From: Rickettsia typhi
Lineage (GTDB): Bacteria; Pseudomonadota; Alphaproteobacteria; Rickettsiales; Rickettsiaceae
Direction of reading: 5' to 3'
Assembly (NCBI GenBank): GCA_945875975.1
Contig: CAMCMD010000053.1
Span: 1-31,814, forward strand
Length of the DNA stretch: 31,814 nt
In this document: positions 23,293 through 31,427 of the stretch, piece by piece
Layout: each line of letters begins with the position of its first letter
How positions within the stretch are numbered: the stretch's first letter is position 1
Program-made: the position numbers and the translations under genes
Notes under the pieces: generated by a model
Seen by the model: only the letters and a program-made list of their open reading frames with translations
Told to the model about the DNA's origin: nothing
The model's database searches: none

Positions 23293-24279
23293 TTAAAACA
23301 AACAACAATCACGCTTGCGCCAAATTAAAAATCCAAAATCCTCACCCCAAATAGGATATTCTCTACCTGCTTGCCACAGCACTTCGGTTTGACCGATACG
23401 CTTGCATGAAGTTGTCGGGATTGGATATGTCATCTGTATTCTATATTGACTCTTTTTAATAATCGGCATCGGATACTTGCCGCACATACCAGCTGTGCCG
23501 TAATAGCCCCAGAGCATTAGCTCCCTATGCATCTTAGCCATAAACTTGGAAACCACGAGTTGCGCCGTGCCAACACCGCCATTGTGATACGATGTAGTAC
23601 CACTAAATGGATAGATACCACCCTGACAACCAGCGCACCAAAACATATAATCATTAGAAAGGCCAACGCTTGACGTAACGCAATCAGCTACACAGGCAAC
23701 TTGAGCAAAAGGATTGGCAAATAATAAGGCTTCAGGATTGAGAATACTCGCTTTAACATCATCGCCCCATAACGGATCAAATTCGGTCATATAGGCAATA
23801 TCAACTGAAGCCATCTCCAGACAAACAAAATCAAGTAGGATTTCTAACCAATAAATAACAGGGTAGACATACCAATGCACATGATAAAACGCACCATCTC
23901 CATCTTCTTTAAATCCTTTTTGCGGACTAGTTCCAAGCGATATTCCACCTAAACTGACCATGCACATAGGCGATTTAGTTACATCCACCAAACGTGCAGG
24001 CTCCCAGAAACCAATTGGGATACCAGGCACAGGCACAGGAATACCTGGTCTCATGCAGGCACATACTGGAATTGGTGGCAGAGGAAGTTTAGGAGGGGCC
24101 GTATCTGGACCACCATTCACTATTTTAACGCCCAAAACTGTGATGGGAAATAAACAGCTCCAACATACATCTGTAATAGGATTAACAAATCGCCCAGTAC
24201 AACCAATTTTAGCAATTGCTGACTGACTAGTTAGTAACAAAATCATTATTAGTAATGAAGGTCTGATGAATAGATTCAT
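23293..24279 (-). CDS. traU: TraU, F-type mating-pair formation protein
   Basis: 328 aa, nearly identical in length to F TraU (330). Signal peptide 1-~23 (LLIMILLLTSQSAIA), then GCTGRFVNPITDVCWSCLFP, the very conserved opening of TraU. Many cysteines follow, including CACMRPGIPVPVPGIPIGFW, VACVADC and FWCAGCQGGIYPF, consistent with disulfides. Periplasmic, needed for DNA transfer more than for pilus formation. ATG overlaps the traW stop by ATGA (24276-24279); a GGGAG ribosome-binding site lies 9 nt upstream. Intact. Confidence 0.95.
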   Translation of the reverse strand: MNLFIRPSLLIMILLLTSQSAIAKIGCTGRFVNPITDVCWSCLFPITVLGVKIVNGGPDTAPPKLPLPPIPVCACMRPGIPVPVPGIPIGFWEPARLVDVTKSPMCMVSLGGISLGTSPQKGFKEDGDGAFYHVHWYVYPVIYWLEILLDFVCLEMASVDIAYMTEFDPLWGDDVKASILNPEALLFANPFAQVACVADCVTSSVGLSNDYMFWCAGCQGGIYPFSGTTSYHNGGVGTAQLVVSKFMAKMHRELMLWGYYGTAGMCGKYPMPIIKKSQYRIQMTYPIPTTSCKRIGQTEVLWQAGREYPIWGEDFGFLIWRKRDCCLF

Positions 24280-24914
24280 ATTTTGATCTCCCTAACACGC
24301 AGCAACTTAGCTTCCTGCTCTATTATTGCAGGTACTGATTCTATTTTAAAACGGTGACAGAGCAGGCCTCCCTGATCAAAAAACACGGCTCTCTTTAATA
24401 ATGTTGCAAGTGTTTGTGGCGCACCATTGGTTAGAACAATTTTACCGACTTGTTTTGTCGCCCATTTGATCTGCTCATCATCCGTACCGTCAATAAGGAT
24501 CAATGGCTCACCCCATTTTAATTTATCAAGTGCATTAACAGTCGTTCCAGCTGGCACAATTACTCTGCCCTTATCATCAACAATAGTTGTGTCTTGGGTA
24601 TAGGTTGGATCATAAGTCCAGCTTCTGCTCTTTGCTGCTTTGGTGATATTGGCCACAGGATTTGGACGCAGTACTTTTTCTTTAACCCTATTTGTAAACT
24701 CAGTTTGTAGCTTTTCTAGCGTTCCATCCTTTTGCGCTATCTGTAACTTAGCCATAATCTCTTCCAGGATTGAATCCTCGGCAATGTTGAACAAATGCCC
24801 ACGAACTCCATAATCCTCGATTGTAACTTTGTCATCGTTTCTTTCTGCCGCAGATACAGTTGTTGCGAAACAAATAAATAATGATAAAATTGACAGGGCG
24901 TTCTTAAGCCACAT
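24276..24914 (-). CDS. traW: TraW, F-type pilus assembly protein
   Basis: 212 aa with the start at ATG 24914. This start gives a clean signal peptide (MWLKNALSILSLFICFATTV then SAAE) and has GGAGG 9 nt upstream. A longer start at 24947 would add 11 residues, lacks a ribosome-binding site and overlaps traC by 44 bp. Family features: VTIEDYGVRGHLFNIAEDSI near the N-terminus, SRSWTYDPTYTQDTTIVDDK, and GEPLILIDGTDDEQIKWA. Periplasmic, works with TrbC in pilus assembly. The preceding traC stop lies 8 codons inside this frame's start, so translation is probably coupled. Confidence 0.92.
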   Translation of the reverse strand: MWLKNALSILSLFICFATTVSAAERNDDKVTIEDYGVRGHLFNIAEDSILEEIMAKLQIAQKDGTLEKLQTEFTNRVKEKVLRPNPVANITKAAKSRSWTYDPTYTQDTTIVDDKGRVIVPAGTTVNALDKLKWGEPLILIDGTDDEQIKWATKQVGKIVLTNGAPQTLATLLKRAVFFDQGGLLCHRFKIESVPAIIEQEAKLLRVREIKI

Positions 24915-27390
24915 GGCCACGCACCTCCAAAATAGTATTAATCGCATCCTGTAAACTCATGCCATTAGCGCGATAGTCGGCAATTAGTTGTTTATCGCTT
25001 GGATTAGTACTCATTAACAGTAAAGTAAATGGGTCTATTATAAGACGACAAATGTCGCCGTTTATTTTCGGTGCCCAAAGAGTAAATTCACCATACTCAC
25101 CTTTTTTCGATTCAACAGAGCGCATTCTTCGATATTGAGCATCAGTTTCTACGTAACTCTTAAGAAGAGGCGTACTACGCATTTTGCTTAGCGTATCGGC
25201 ATTCTGTTTAAATATAATTTTAAACGAAGCACCCTCAAAAATACTAGCTGCCTCAGCTCCCAGCTTTTCAAAATCGGTCAATAACTGGGTAGCTACTATT
25301 ATGGACGCTTTGTATTTCCGCACAACTCTCATACTTTCATCTACAAACTTTAAAGCTAAAGGATTTTTAATCGTTTTGACCATCTCTTCAAATACAATTA
25401 GATTGGGTTTATCTATCTTCCCCTTTGCCATGGTATTGTTAATATGGGTGATCATGATCTGCGTCACTACCGCCATTAAATCAGGGAAGTTCCGCAGGTG
25501 ATCCGTCTCAATAACCACAATGTCTGCATTAAGCGTTAGCTCTGCTTTCCCAGAAAAGAAACTGCCATAAGCACCGTCTTTGGTATAGTTAAACATCATC
25601 CGCCCCAGATCTTGCGCTACCAAGTTCTCTTGAGCTGATAACCAATCCGCTATATCGTCTATTTGCGTCTCGATTTGTTTTGCATCCCAGCATTCACGAA
25701 GTGCTTGCATTAAAAGTGTTTGCTGCAAATCAGTAGTACCGTATTTTGGCGCAGCCATAGTACCGAGAGTGATAGGAAAGCTTGCCAAAAAGTCAGCTCT
25801 TGCTTCGGCCGATATTCTATCGCTGCCAGTTGGCACAGAGGTAAACGGATTAATTGAAACAGGACTGCTCGGATTGAATTCAATATAATTTCCACCAAGT
25901 TCTTGGCATAGATTTTTAAAACTCTTGCCATAGTCAAAGACAAAAACCTTGCCGCCAACTCCAAGTGTGGACAGCATCGTTTCCTCCATCAACACAGACT
26001 TGCCAGAACCTGAGACACCAACAACAATTAGATTATAGTTTTCAAGAACCTCACTGCTGCCAATTGCTAAATGCGGTGCTAATTCCCCGCCAAACTGAGA
26101 AAAGAATTTAAGCTGCCCCCTTCTGCCAGTTAAAAGTAACCCAGGCGCATTTAGATCGCCCTTATACTCACCGACTATCGATAATAATGCCTTGGTCTCA
26201 CCAGAAACTGTTTTCTTGCCGCGCCCAATATTCTCTAGAGCTACGCCAACTCCTGCGACCTTCTTGCCAAAACTTCCACGCTCTTCTTCAACCAATGCCA
26301 TCGGCATACTAGCGAGCATCATTGCTAGATGGTCATATCTTGGTGCAACAAATCCCCAACCATTCCGCCGCATAATTGCAGCATAACTTTTAGCTGCTTG
26401 GGCTACTTTGTGCTCATTCCCTTTAAGGATAACGTTAGTATGGATATACACCATCCTATCACCTTCTTGCAATGCGGCAACCGCGCCTTGTATATCTCTT
26501 CCTTCTTCAATTAGATCTGGAAAAAACTTGCCCATTCCAGCAGCAATATTCTTCTCAATTGCCTCTCTTTTGGCAATTGCTCCTCCTCTTGCAACCGTTT
26601 GGTTTTGCAGTATATGTACGCCTACATGAATTAGATAATCAGTCGCAATGAATTCTCCCTTGCGGGCTTCATTGCCGATAAACAAATCCATTAAGCCTAA
26701 ACTCCAATTAGGCGGGCGGTTTTCTGCATCTAAGCAAACAAAGGCCTCATCATCCTTTAAATGCACTATGTCATTATCCTCATATAGCGCAAAGTCAGCA
26801 GGCAATATCTGCTCAGACAACACTTCATGCGGGTTAACTACTGTCCCACCATAAGTATCCTTCCGCCATAGTTTCTGCAAAAAAGACAATAGCAAGCTAT
26901 CATCAACATTCTCTGTCCATAGCCCTATGCTCTCTAATGTATGTTGAAGTGCCGAGCGTCTGCGCTCCATAGCTAGCGGACAGGTACTAAGATCGGGAAC
27001 GGTCAGTGAAATCAATAGATGTGAATCTTTAATCAAGCCTTCTTCATCGGCTTTTTTCTGTAAAAATGCACAACGCTTTCTAGCCATCTCCTCATATACT
27101 TCACCTTTGCGCTCTCTTGCCCAACGATCAAGCAAAAAACTAATATCACTAGTGCCAATCATTAATATTTGCAGTGATGAACCATCAGGCAAATTCTCAC
27201 TATTAGCAATAAAATCGGCAATCTCTCCTTGAGCAGTTAAATCAGTTCCAGGTAATGGATTGGCAACCAAGACAAAACCAACTGAGGCTCTATTATAGAA
27301 TAGCCCGCTCTCCGCATCATATGACTCATAGACAAAATGCGGTGATAATCTTTCTCTTTGAAAATCAGGGTGAATGTTTTTAGCTAGCAC
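24904..27390 (-). CDS. traC: TraC, F-type pilus assembly ATPase (VirB4 family)
   Basis: 828 aa. An N-terminal TraC/VirB4 domain (~1-400) precedes the ATPase core: Walker A GVSGSGKS 458-465, KVFVFDYGKSFKNLCQELGG 481-500, and Walker B-like LIVFEEM 664-670, followed by RVVRKYKASIIVATQLLTDF. It is a cytoplasmic ATPase at the inner membrane that powers pilus assembly. The start is GTG at 27390 (MLAKNIHPDF) with AAGGGG about 8 nt upstream and an 11-bp overlap with traV. Intact; F TraC is 875 aa. Confidence 0.95.
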   Translation of the reverse strand: MLAKNIHPDFQRERLSPHFVYESYDAESGLFYNRASVGFVLVANPLPGTDLTAQGEIADFIANSENLPDGSSLQILMIGTSDISFLLDRWARERKGEVYEEMARKRCAFLQKKADEEGLIKDSHLLISLTVPDLSTCPLAMERRRSALQHTLESIGLWTENVDDSLLLSFLQKLWRKDTYGGTVVNPHEVLSEQILPADFALYEDNDIVHLKDDEAFVCLDAENRPPNWSLGLMDLFIGNEARKGEFIATDYLIHVGVHILQNQTVARGGAIAKREAIEKNIAAGMGKFFPDLIEEGRDIQGAVAALQEGDRMVYIHTNVILKGNEHKVAQAAKSYAAIMRRNGWGFVAPRYDHLAMMLASMPMALVEEERGSFGKKVAGVGVALENIGRGKKTVSGETKALLSIVGEYKGDLNAPGLLLTGRRGQLKFFSQFGGELAPHLAIGSSEVLENYNLIVVGVSGSGKSVLMEETMLSTLGVGGKVFVFDYGKSFKNLCQELGGNYIEFNPSSPVSINPFTSVPTGSDRISAEARADFLASFPITLGTMAAPKYGTTDLQQTLLMQALRECWDAKQIETQIDDIADWLSAQENLVAQDLGRMMFNYTKDGAYGSFFSGKAELTLNADIVVIETDHLRNFPDLMAVVTQIMITHINNTMAKGKIDKPNLIVFEEMVKTIKNPLALKFVDESMRVVRKYKASIIVATQLLTDFEKLGAEAASIFEGASFKIIFKQNADTLSKMRSTPLLKSYVETDAQYRRMRSVESKKGEYGEFTLWAPKINGDICRLIIDPFTLLLMSTNPSDKQLIADYRANGMSLQDAINTILEVRGHVA

Positions 27391-27682
27391 AACAATTCCC
27401 CTTTGCTAGTTTCTTAGTTCCCAGTTGCCGCGGTAAGCTTTTGTTATCGCTACTATCACTATTATTTTGGCAATTATTCTGACAACCATAATTTTGCTCA
27501 TTTTGCTTCTTAGCATGTGGCCCGAATAAACCACAATCCGCCATCTCTGAAATCTCATACAAGGACTTGCATTTAAGCCCTTCTTTTACTGGGCAATCGA
27601 AATCTTTTTTATATGGCCAAAGGGCACAACTGCTCGTTAAAAATGCTAGTACCACTACTAGTGCAATATTCTTAGAACGCAT
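27380..27682 (-). CDS. traV: TraV, outer-membrane lipoprotein of the T4SS core
   Basis: 100 aa from the ATG at 27682, chosen because a perfect AGGAGG (27689-27694) lies 6 nt upstream; a longer start at 27712 has no such site. The N-terminus (SKNIALVVVLAFLTSSCALW) is a signal peptide with a lipobox-like end at Cys19, though the residue at -3 is not the usual leucine. FDCPVKEGLKCKSLYEI matches TraV, and four further cysteines follow (CGLFG, YGCQNNC, CCAS). TraV anchors TraK and TraB to the outer membrane, like VirB7. Short compared with F (171): the C-terminal region is reduced. It overlaps the traB stop by 11 bp. Confidence 0.85.
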   Translation of the reverse strand: MRSKNIALVVVLAFLTSSCALWPYKKDFDCPVKEGLKCKSLYEISEMADCGLFGPHAKKQNEQNYGCQNNCQNNSDSSDNKSLPRQLGTKKLAKGNCCAS

Positions 27683-29018
27683 GCTGATCCTCCTTATTTG
27701 TTTTATCGGCATTCATTTGTGCCATCGCTTCTTTAAATGCATCATAGCCTTCTTGCGAAGTGCCAACGTTTTGATTATTAGCTGGCGTATTATTTACTGA
27801 TCTCAAATTGCCCTCAGAACTCTGGGTCTTGTCCTCTTCCCAAGCACTATTTAAATCAACACCGTGTTGGAACACCACGTCAACCTCCCTGCCTGAGGCA
27901 ATAACAATTTGCGGTGACATAGAGTTAAATCTTTCCATCACAAAATCAGCCATTTTAGAAAATGCATCACCTGCACCGCTTGCCATACCACCCTTTAATG
28001 TGTTTGCACCACTTAGAGCATTCTGCTGGCCAGTAATCGGTGATATGGGAAATACTCCTTTGGTTGACTGATTTTGGAGAAACTGTGCCATTCCTCCAAG
28101 CACACCATTAAGCATAGCCATCCTCAGCATGTCCGATGACTTATCAACTACGATGCCTTTAACACCGTTTCTACCATCCTCACCAACAATCCAGCCCTTC
28201 ACTGGTCTCTCAATAATTTCACCTTTCATATTCTCTAAACTAAGCGTCTGTAGACGACACCTAGCCCTCTCACTCGATAAATCACCGCTACAATCACCAA
28301 TTAATATTGCTTCTTTAATTTGCTCAGTACGAAGCCCTTTGCTAAATATGCCAGCATCAGTTAACCTCATCATCACAGGCTCTGGATTTGAAACCGAGTT
28401 ACTACCAGTGCCAACAACCACCCCAGTCATCAATACAGCTCTGGCAAATGACCCTGAGGTGACATATTCTTTAATATTTTTCTTTTTGCTGCCATAATCT
28501 TTAGTAAACAAGCCAATTGATTTTGGCGGGGTTTGGGCAACATGAGTAATAGTTGCTGGCATATTGCTAGCAGCTAGCCCAGTAGCCAGTTTTTGCTCTT
28601 CTGCTATTTGCTGCTGCTTCATTAGTAATGATTTTAATGAAGCAAGTTCTTCGTTGATTCTGGCAAGCTCTGATTCGGACTCTTTTGCTTTTCCTGCCAA
28701 TTGTTTATCCATCTCTTCTTTAGTTTGCTGCACTTTTTGCTCAAGCTTGGCCGTCCACACGTCTCGTGGGTCGATGGACTCTTTTACACCAATCAATGCT
28801 GCGCCTTCTGGTGAGAAAGGAACGCTACTTTCTTGCAGTGGATGAGGTTTTGGAACGCTGCTGCCAGAGAAAATAAAGGTGAATAAAAACATTATAACAA
28901 GACCAATTACTATAAAAGGAGCAGCAGGGTTTTTGCTCACCCTACCACTTAAAGTTTTTATCTTTTCTTTTACTGATAATGCCTTTGAAATAAAATTATC
29001 GTAATTAGTCATGCTCAT
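27672..29018 (-). CDS. traB: TraB, envelope-spanning T4SS core protein (VirB10 family)
   Basis: 448 aa (F TraB 475). A short cytoplasmic N-terminus, one membrane segment at ~33-51 (FIVIGLVIMFLFTFIF), a proline-containing linker, a coiled coil ~91-142 (KLEQKVQQTKEEMDKQLAGK), then the periplasmic VirB10/TraB beta-barrel domain with SGSFARAVLMTGVVVGTGSN, LIGDCSGDLSSERA and GQQNALSG. It spans from the inner to outer membrane and contacts TraV and TraK. A second ATG two codons in is possible. The stop lies inside the traV start region. Intact. Confidence 0.94.
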   Translation of the reverse strand: MSMTNYDNFISKALSVKEKIKTLSGRVSKNPAAPFIVIGLVIMFLFTFIFSGSSVPKPHPLQESSVPFSPEGAALIGVKESIDPRDVWTAKLEQKVQQTKEEMDKQLAGKAKESESELARINEELASLKSLLMKQQQIAEEQKLATGLAASNMPATITHVAQTPPKSIGLFTKDYGSKKKNIKEYVTSGSFARAVLMTGVVVGTGSNSVSNPEPVMMRLTDAGIFSKGLRTEQIKEAILIGDCSGDLSSERARCRLQTLSLENMKGEIIERPVKGWIVGEDGRNGVKGIVVDKSSDMLRMAMLNGVLGGMAQFLQNQSTKGVFPISPITGQQNALSGANTLKGGMASGAGDAFSKMADFVMERFNSMSPQIVIASGREVDVVFQHGVDLNSAWEEDKTQSSEGNLRSVNNTPANNQNVGTSQEGYDAFKEAMAQMNADKTNKEDQHAF

Positions 29019-29052
29019 ATCTCTATCTTATTTCTGTTTTATCTAATTTGTC

Positions 29053-29397
29053 TTAGCTCATCAACGTCATGCCACCTTTTACCCATTCTAAAAATAGACC
29101 CATAGTAACCCCAATACCTACAACTGTGGCAGCTACTTTTGGGTTGCCTTTAGCCATTGCCACAACAGTAGCAAGTACTGTTGCAACTGTTATACCGATA
29201 GTCTTTCCTTTGCCATCAACCAGAGTATTAGTCTTGTCTAATTGAGCTTCAAAGCTTGATGCCAAACTTAGTTCTGGGTACATACAGATTGCTATTAACA
29301 GGGCAAAACTAATCATCACTATGGGATCGATTTTAATTCTTGGGATTGATAGGTCGTTTCCTGTCAATTTACGCTTTTGTCTTTTTTGTCCTAACAT
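29053..29397 (-). CDS. Probable F-type pilin precursor (TraA/VirB2-like)
   Basis: 114 aa. A basic N-terminus and hydrophobic segment (27-40, VMISFALLIAICMY) lead to a likely signal-peptidase site after LSLA (residue 46). This leaves a mature chain of ~68 residues, close to F pilin (70). The mature part has a short polar N-terminus and two hydrophobic segments (IGITVATVLATVVAM, 67-81, and VAATVVGIGVTMGLFLEWV, 88-106) separated by a basic turn KGNPK, the layout of pilins of this class. ATG at 29397 with AAAGGAG at 7 nt. It sits between traK and traB, whereas in F traA precedes traL and in SXT it follows traV. The call is from topology and length, not sequence identity. Confidence 0.7.
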   Translation of the reverse strand: MLGQKRQKRKLTGNDLSIPRIKIDPIVMISFALLIAICMYPELSLASSFEAQLDKTNTLVDGKGKTIGITVATVLATVVAMAKGNPKVAATVVGIGVTMGLFLEWVKGGMTLMS

Positions 29398-29399
29398 TT

Positions 29400-29966
29400 T
29401 TAATCTCCTTTTGTTGTTAAATTTGTTGCTTTATTCGTACCCAGATTTGATTTAATAAACTTCACAGGCTCTGGTTTTTTTCCTGTAAAATGCAACGACA
29501 AGTCCTGCGTTGTTCCTTGCTCACCAGTTAAGGTCAAATAGATTTTGTCCTTTGATGAATTATCTCCTTGATCATTTGGTACAATGATCAAATAACCTTG
29601 ATTATGTATTCTCACCTGCAATGCTTCTTGAGGATAAACAAACACATCCGTAATCCGCTCATCCTCCATGAAAAGTCTGGTATAACCTGTTTTTGAAACT
29701 GCTAGCTCTATTGACACGTCAGGTCTTAAGCGACAATGGTTAGCTGGAACAGGCAAAGTAATCGGAGGAATAAAAGGTGCTATCTCCTGCACGAAATTCT
29801 CTTTCTGCATCACACTTTCTGTTTGCATCCTCATTGTTGATTTATGTTTTTTGTACATGCCCTGAGCACCACATCCACTCAAACTCAATATAGAAAATAT
29901 GGTCAGCATTATTTTTAATGAAGTTTTAACCCCAACATTAGCCTTTGAATTATTAGTTTTTTGCAT
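29400..29966 (-). CDS. traK: TraK, T4SS outer-membrane core protein, short and lipoprotein-like
   Basis: 188 aa; F TraK is 242. An N-terminal signal (LKIMLTIFSILSLSGC) ends in a lipobox LSGC with Cys32, which F TraK does not have. The body resembles the TraK secretin-like N domain: DVSIELAVSKTGYTRLFMED, ITDVFVYPQEALQVRIHNQG, and DKIYLTLTGEQGTTQDLSLH. The region after ~165 is a short basic tail, so much of the C-terminal domain that binds TraV in F is absent. ATG at 29966 has AAGGAG 8 nt upstream, so the start is well supported. It overlaps traE by 14 bp. The identification relies on order and N-domain similarity. Confidence 0.82.
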   Translation of the reverse strand: MQKTNNSKANVGVKTSLKIMLTIFSILSLSGCGAQGMYKKHKSTMRMQTESVMQKENFVQEIAPFIPPITLPVPANHCRLRPDVSIELAVSKTGYTRLFMEDERITDVFVYPQEALQVRIHNQGYLIIVPNDQGDNSSKDKIYLTLTGEQGTTQDLSLHFTGKKPEPVKFIKSNLGTNKATNLTTKGD

Positions 29967-30519
29967 CTATTAACTCCTTATATTCCTCAATGTTACTAAG
30001 CAAGATCAGCCCCTTTCCCACTTCCTTGTAAGAAATCAAATAACTCTTTTCTAATGCAATCTTCTCAGGTGAATTTGTGAACCAATAATGCAATGTACCC
30101 GTCACTTTGATTCCTCCGTCAATCGGAACAGCAGCTTTGACAAAAAATACTGAACTGGCATTGCTGCCTTGAATAAACTGCAATTGCTCAGCAAAAAACT
30201 TTGATAATTCCTTATTAGTGATACTAATTTTTCTGATCTCGGCGTGTTGACTTACAACTTCTGCTGGTGAAGTTGTAAACATCTCTTTAGCTACATGAAT
30301 TGCCCAGTTTTTTAAATAGCTTGGATATAGCTGATTGTTTGATACCTCCATTCTACGATCAATATCAGTCATCGGAATAAGTACCCAACGCTCTTCTTTA
30401 TTGATCATGGCAATACCGAGACTTAAACTAAGCGCGCTAAGTAGCACTAATGATACCAATAGCCATTGGTTATATTTAATCAGCGTTTGCAATGATGCTG
30501 CTTTCCATTGATGATTCAT
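29953..30519 (-). CDS. traE: TraE, inner-membrane T4SS protein (VirB8-like)
   Basis: 188 aa, exactly the size of F TraE. A single N-terminal membrane segment at ~18-39 (QWLLVSLVLLSALSLSLGIA), then a periplasmic domain with WVLIPMTDIDRRMEVSNNQL, PSYLKNWAIHVAKEMFTTSP and VTGTLHYWF, matching TraE. It bridges TraL/TraB and the pilus assembly complex. ATG at 30519 overlaps the traL stop (30516-30519, ATGA). Intact. Confidence 0.93.
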   Translation of the reverse strand: MNHQWKAASLQTLIKYNQWLLVSLVLLSALSLSLGIAMINKEERWVLIPMTDIDRRMEVSNNQLYPSYLKNWAIHVAKEMFTTSPAEVVSQHAEIRKISITNKELSKFFAEQLQFIQGSNASSVFFVKAAVPIDGGIKVTGTLHYWFTNSPEKIALEKSYLISYKEVGKGLILLSNIEEYKELIDAKN

Positions 30520-30824
30520 CGTCCTACCTTGTTTTTTTTCAGTAACTTTGGGTAATTCGTTGGAGCAGGCAAAAACCCTTTAGCAATTAAAAAACTTTTA
30601 GGTTTAAAGCTTTGTGATAGTCTTTTGTACTTCTTAAACATCCAGCAAAGTACTGCTCCGCTTATGATCGATAACAAGCCTAATTTAATTTGACCGTTAT
30701 TGAGAAACCAAAGCCCAGGCAAACCACCCACAACCGACACCGCCCATTCATCCAAGGTTAACCCCATATATTTAAGCGGCCTTGATACTGACCAAAATAA
30801 TCTTTGCTGACCGTTATTATTCAT
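30516..30824 (-). CDS. traL: TraL, small inner-membrane T4SS protein (VirB3-like)
   Basis: 102 aa (F TraL 91). Typical opening of an amphipathic N-terminus with RPLKYMGLTLDEWAVSVVGG, followed by two adjacent hydrophobic segments (GLPGLWFLNNG, and LGLLSIISGAVLCWMF) and a basic C-terminus. TraL is the first canonical gene of F-type clusters and assists pilus tip assembly. No strong ribosome-binding site precedes the ATG at 30824, and it follows the upstream unknown gene after 13 bp, so its translation may be coupled. Confidence 0.9.
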   Translation of the reverse strand: MNNNGQQRLFWSVSRPLKYMGLTLDEWAVSVVGGLPGLWFLNNGQIKLGLLSIISGAVLCWMFKKYKRLSQSFKPKSFLIAKGFLPAPTNYPKLLKKNKVGR

Positions 30825-30837
30825 CTAAGTACCACTC

Positions 30838-31302
30838 TTATTTATTTGAATTCTTTTTTTCTTCTATTGCAGCACTCATAGCCAAAAGATCTTCTCGAGT
30901 TAACATGGAGGTCGTACCCATGAGTGCGTCTACACCTCCTGTACTTGGGTGTACTGGACGTGCAAACAGAAGCTGTACATCACTTTCAGTTAGTAAATCG
31001 TTGCTTTCATCTCCCAGTGCAATTAATGCTTCTTGTTCATTTTCGATAGTGGCTAGTTCCATTTTTCGTTTAGCCATGTCTTTTTGAGAGCTGTTTAACA
31101 TTTTTGCTATCGCTTCAACATGAGCTAGCAATAATTTAATTTTGCAGCCATTTTTGCTAAGACCATCTATCGCACAACGGCTTTCTACTAGTCTGCCCAT
31201 CTTTTGTTGCTCTGATTCTTTCATTGAATTTGTTATCAGCCCAACGCTCACCAAAATCAGTAAAAATAGACCCGTCAGTCTTTTTGCATTGAAAGTACTC
31301 AT
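30838..31302 (-). CDS. Hypothetical membrane-anchored protein upstream of traL, 154 aa
   Basis: I recognise no family. One N-terminal hydrophobic segment (~8-25, RLTGLFLLILVSVGLIT) suggests an anchor or signal, followed by a periplasmic-type domain with two cysteines ten residues apart (SRCAIDGLSKNGC), a helical or coiled segment ~60-95 (MAKRKMELATIENEQEALI) and a C-terminal region with DALMGTTSMLTREDLLAMSA. ATG at 31302 shares bases with the stop of the small ORF before it (ATGA). It is the gene before traL in the tra operon and may be a pilus-related factor specific to this element type. Confidence 0.75.
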   Translation of the reverse strand: MSTFNAKRLTGLFLLILVSVGLITNSMKESEQQKMGRLVESRCAIDGLSKNGCKIKLLLAHVEAIAKMLNSSQKDMAKRKMELATIENEQEALIALGDESNDLLTESDVQLLFARPVHPSTGGVDALMGTTSMLTREDLLAMSAAIEEKKNSNK

Positions 31303-31385
31303 TTTCCTAAGCTCCCTGCTAGTTTGATCTCTAAGCTCTTTATGACTTCGGAGAAATCAACTTTAGTCCAATCAATAAGCTTCAT
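31299..31385 (-). CDS. Small ORF (28 aa) or the tail of a split gene
   Basis: ATG at 31385 to TGA at 31299, reading MKLIDWTKVDFSEVIKSLEI and a short tail. GAGG lies just upstream and the stop overlaps the next ATG. The same frame is open back to 31427, directly after the TAA of the 93-aa ORF, starting with a TTG codon and reading LGRSPSGQRLSLEE. So this is either a coupled small gene or the 3' part of one 136-codon gene interrupted by a stop. Confidence 0.4.
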   Translation of the reverse strand: MKLIDWTKVDFSEVIKSLEIKLAGSLGK

Positions 31386-31427
31386 CTCCTCTAGGCTAAG
31401 TCTCTGACCACTCGGGCTTCGTCCCAA

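Noticed and set aside
24915..24947. Longer start for traW at 24947
   Set aside because: It lacks a ribosome-binding site, deepens the overlap with traC and places extra residues before a clean signal peptide.
27683..27712. Longer start for traV at 27712
   Set aside because: The ATG at 27682 has a perfect AGGAGG at 6-nt spacing and gives a normal lipoprotein leader.
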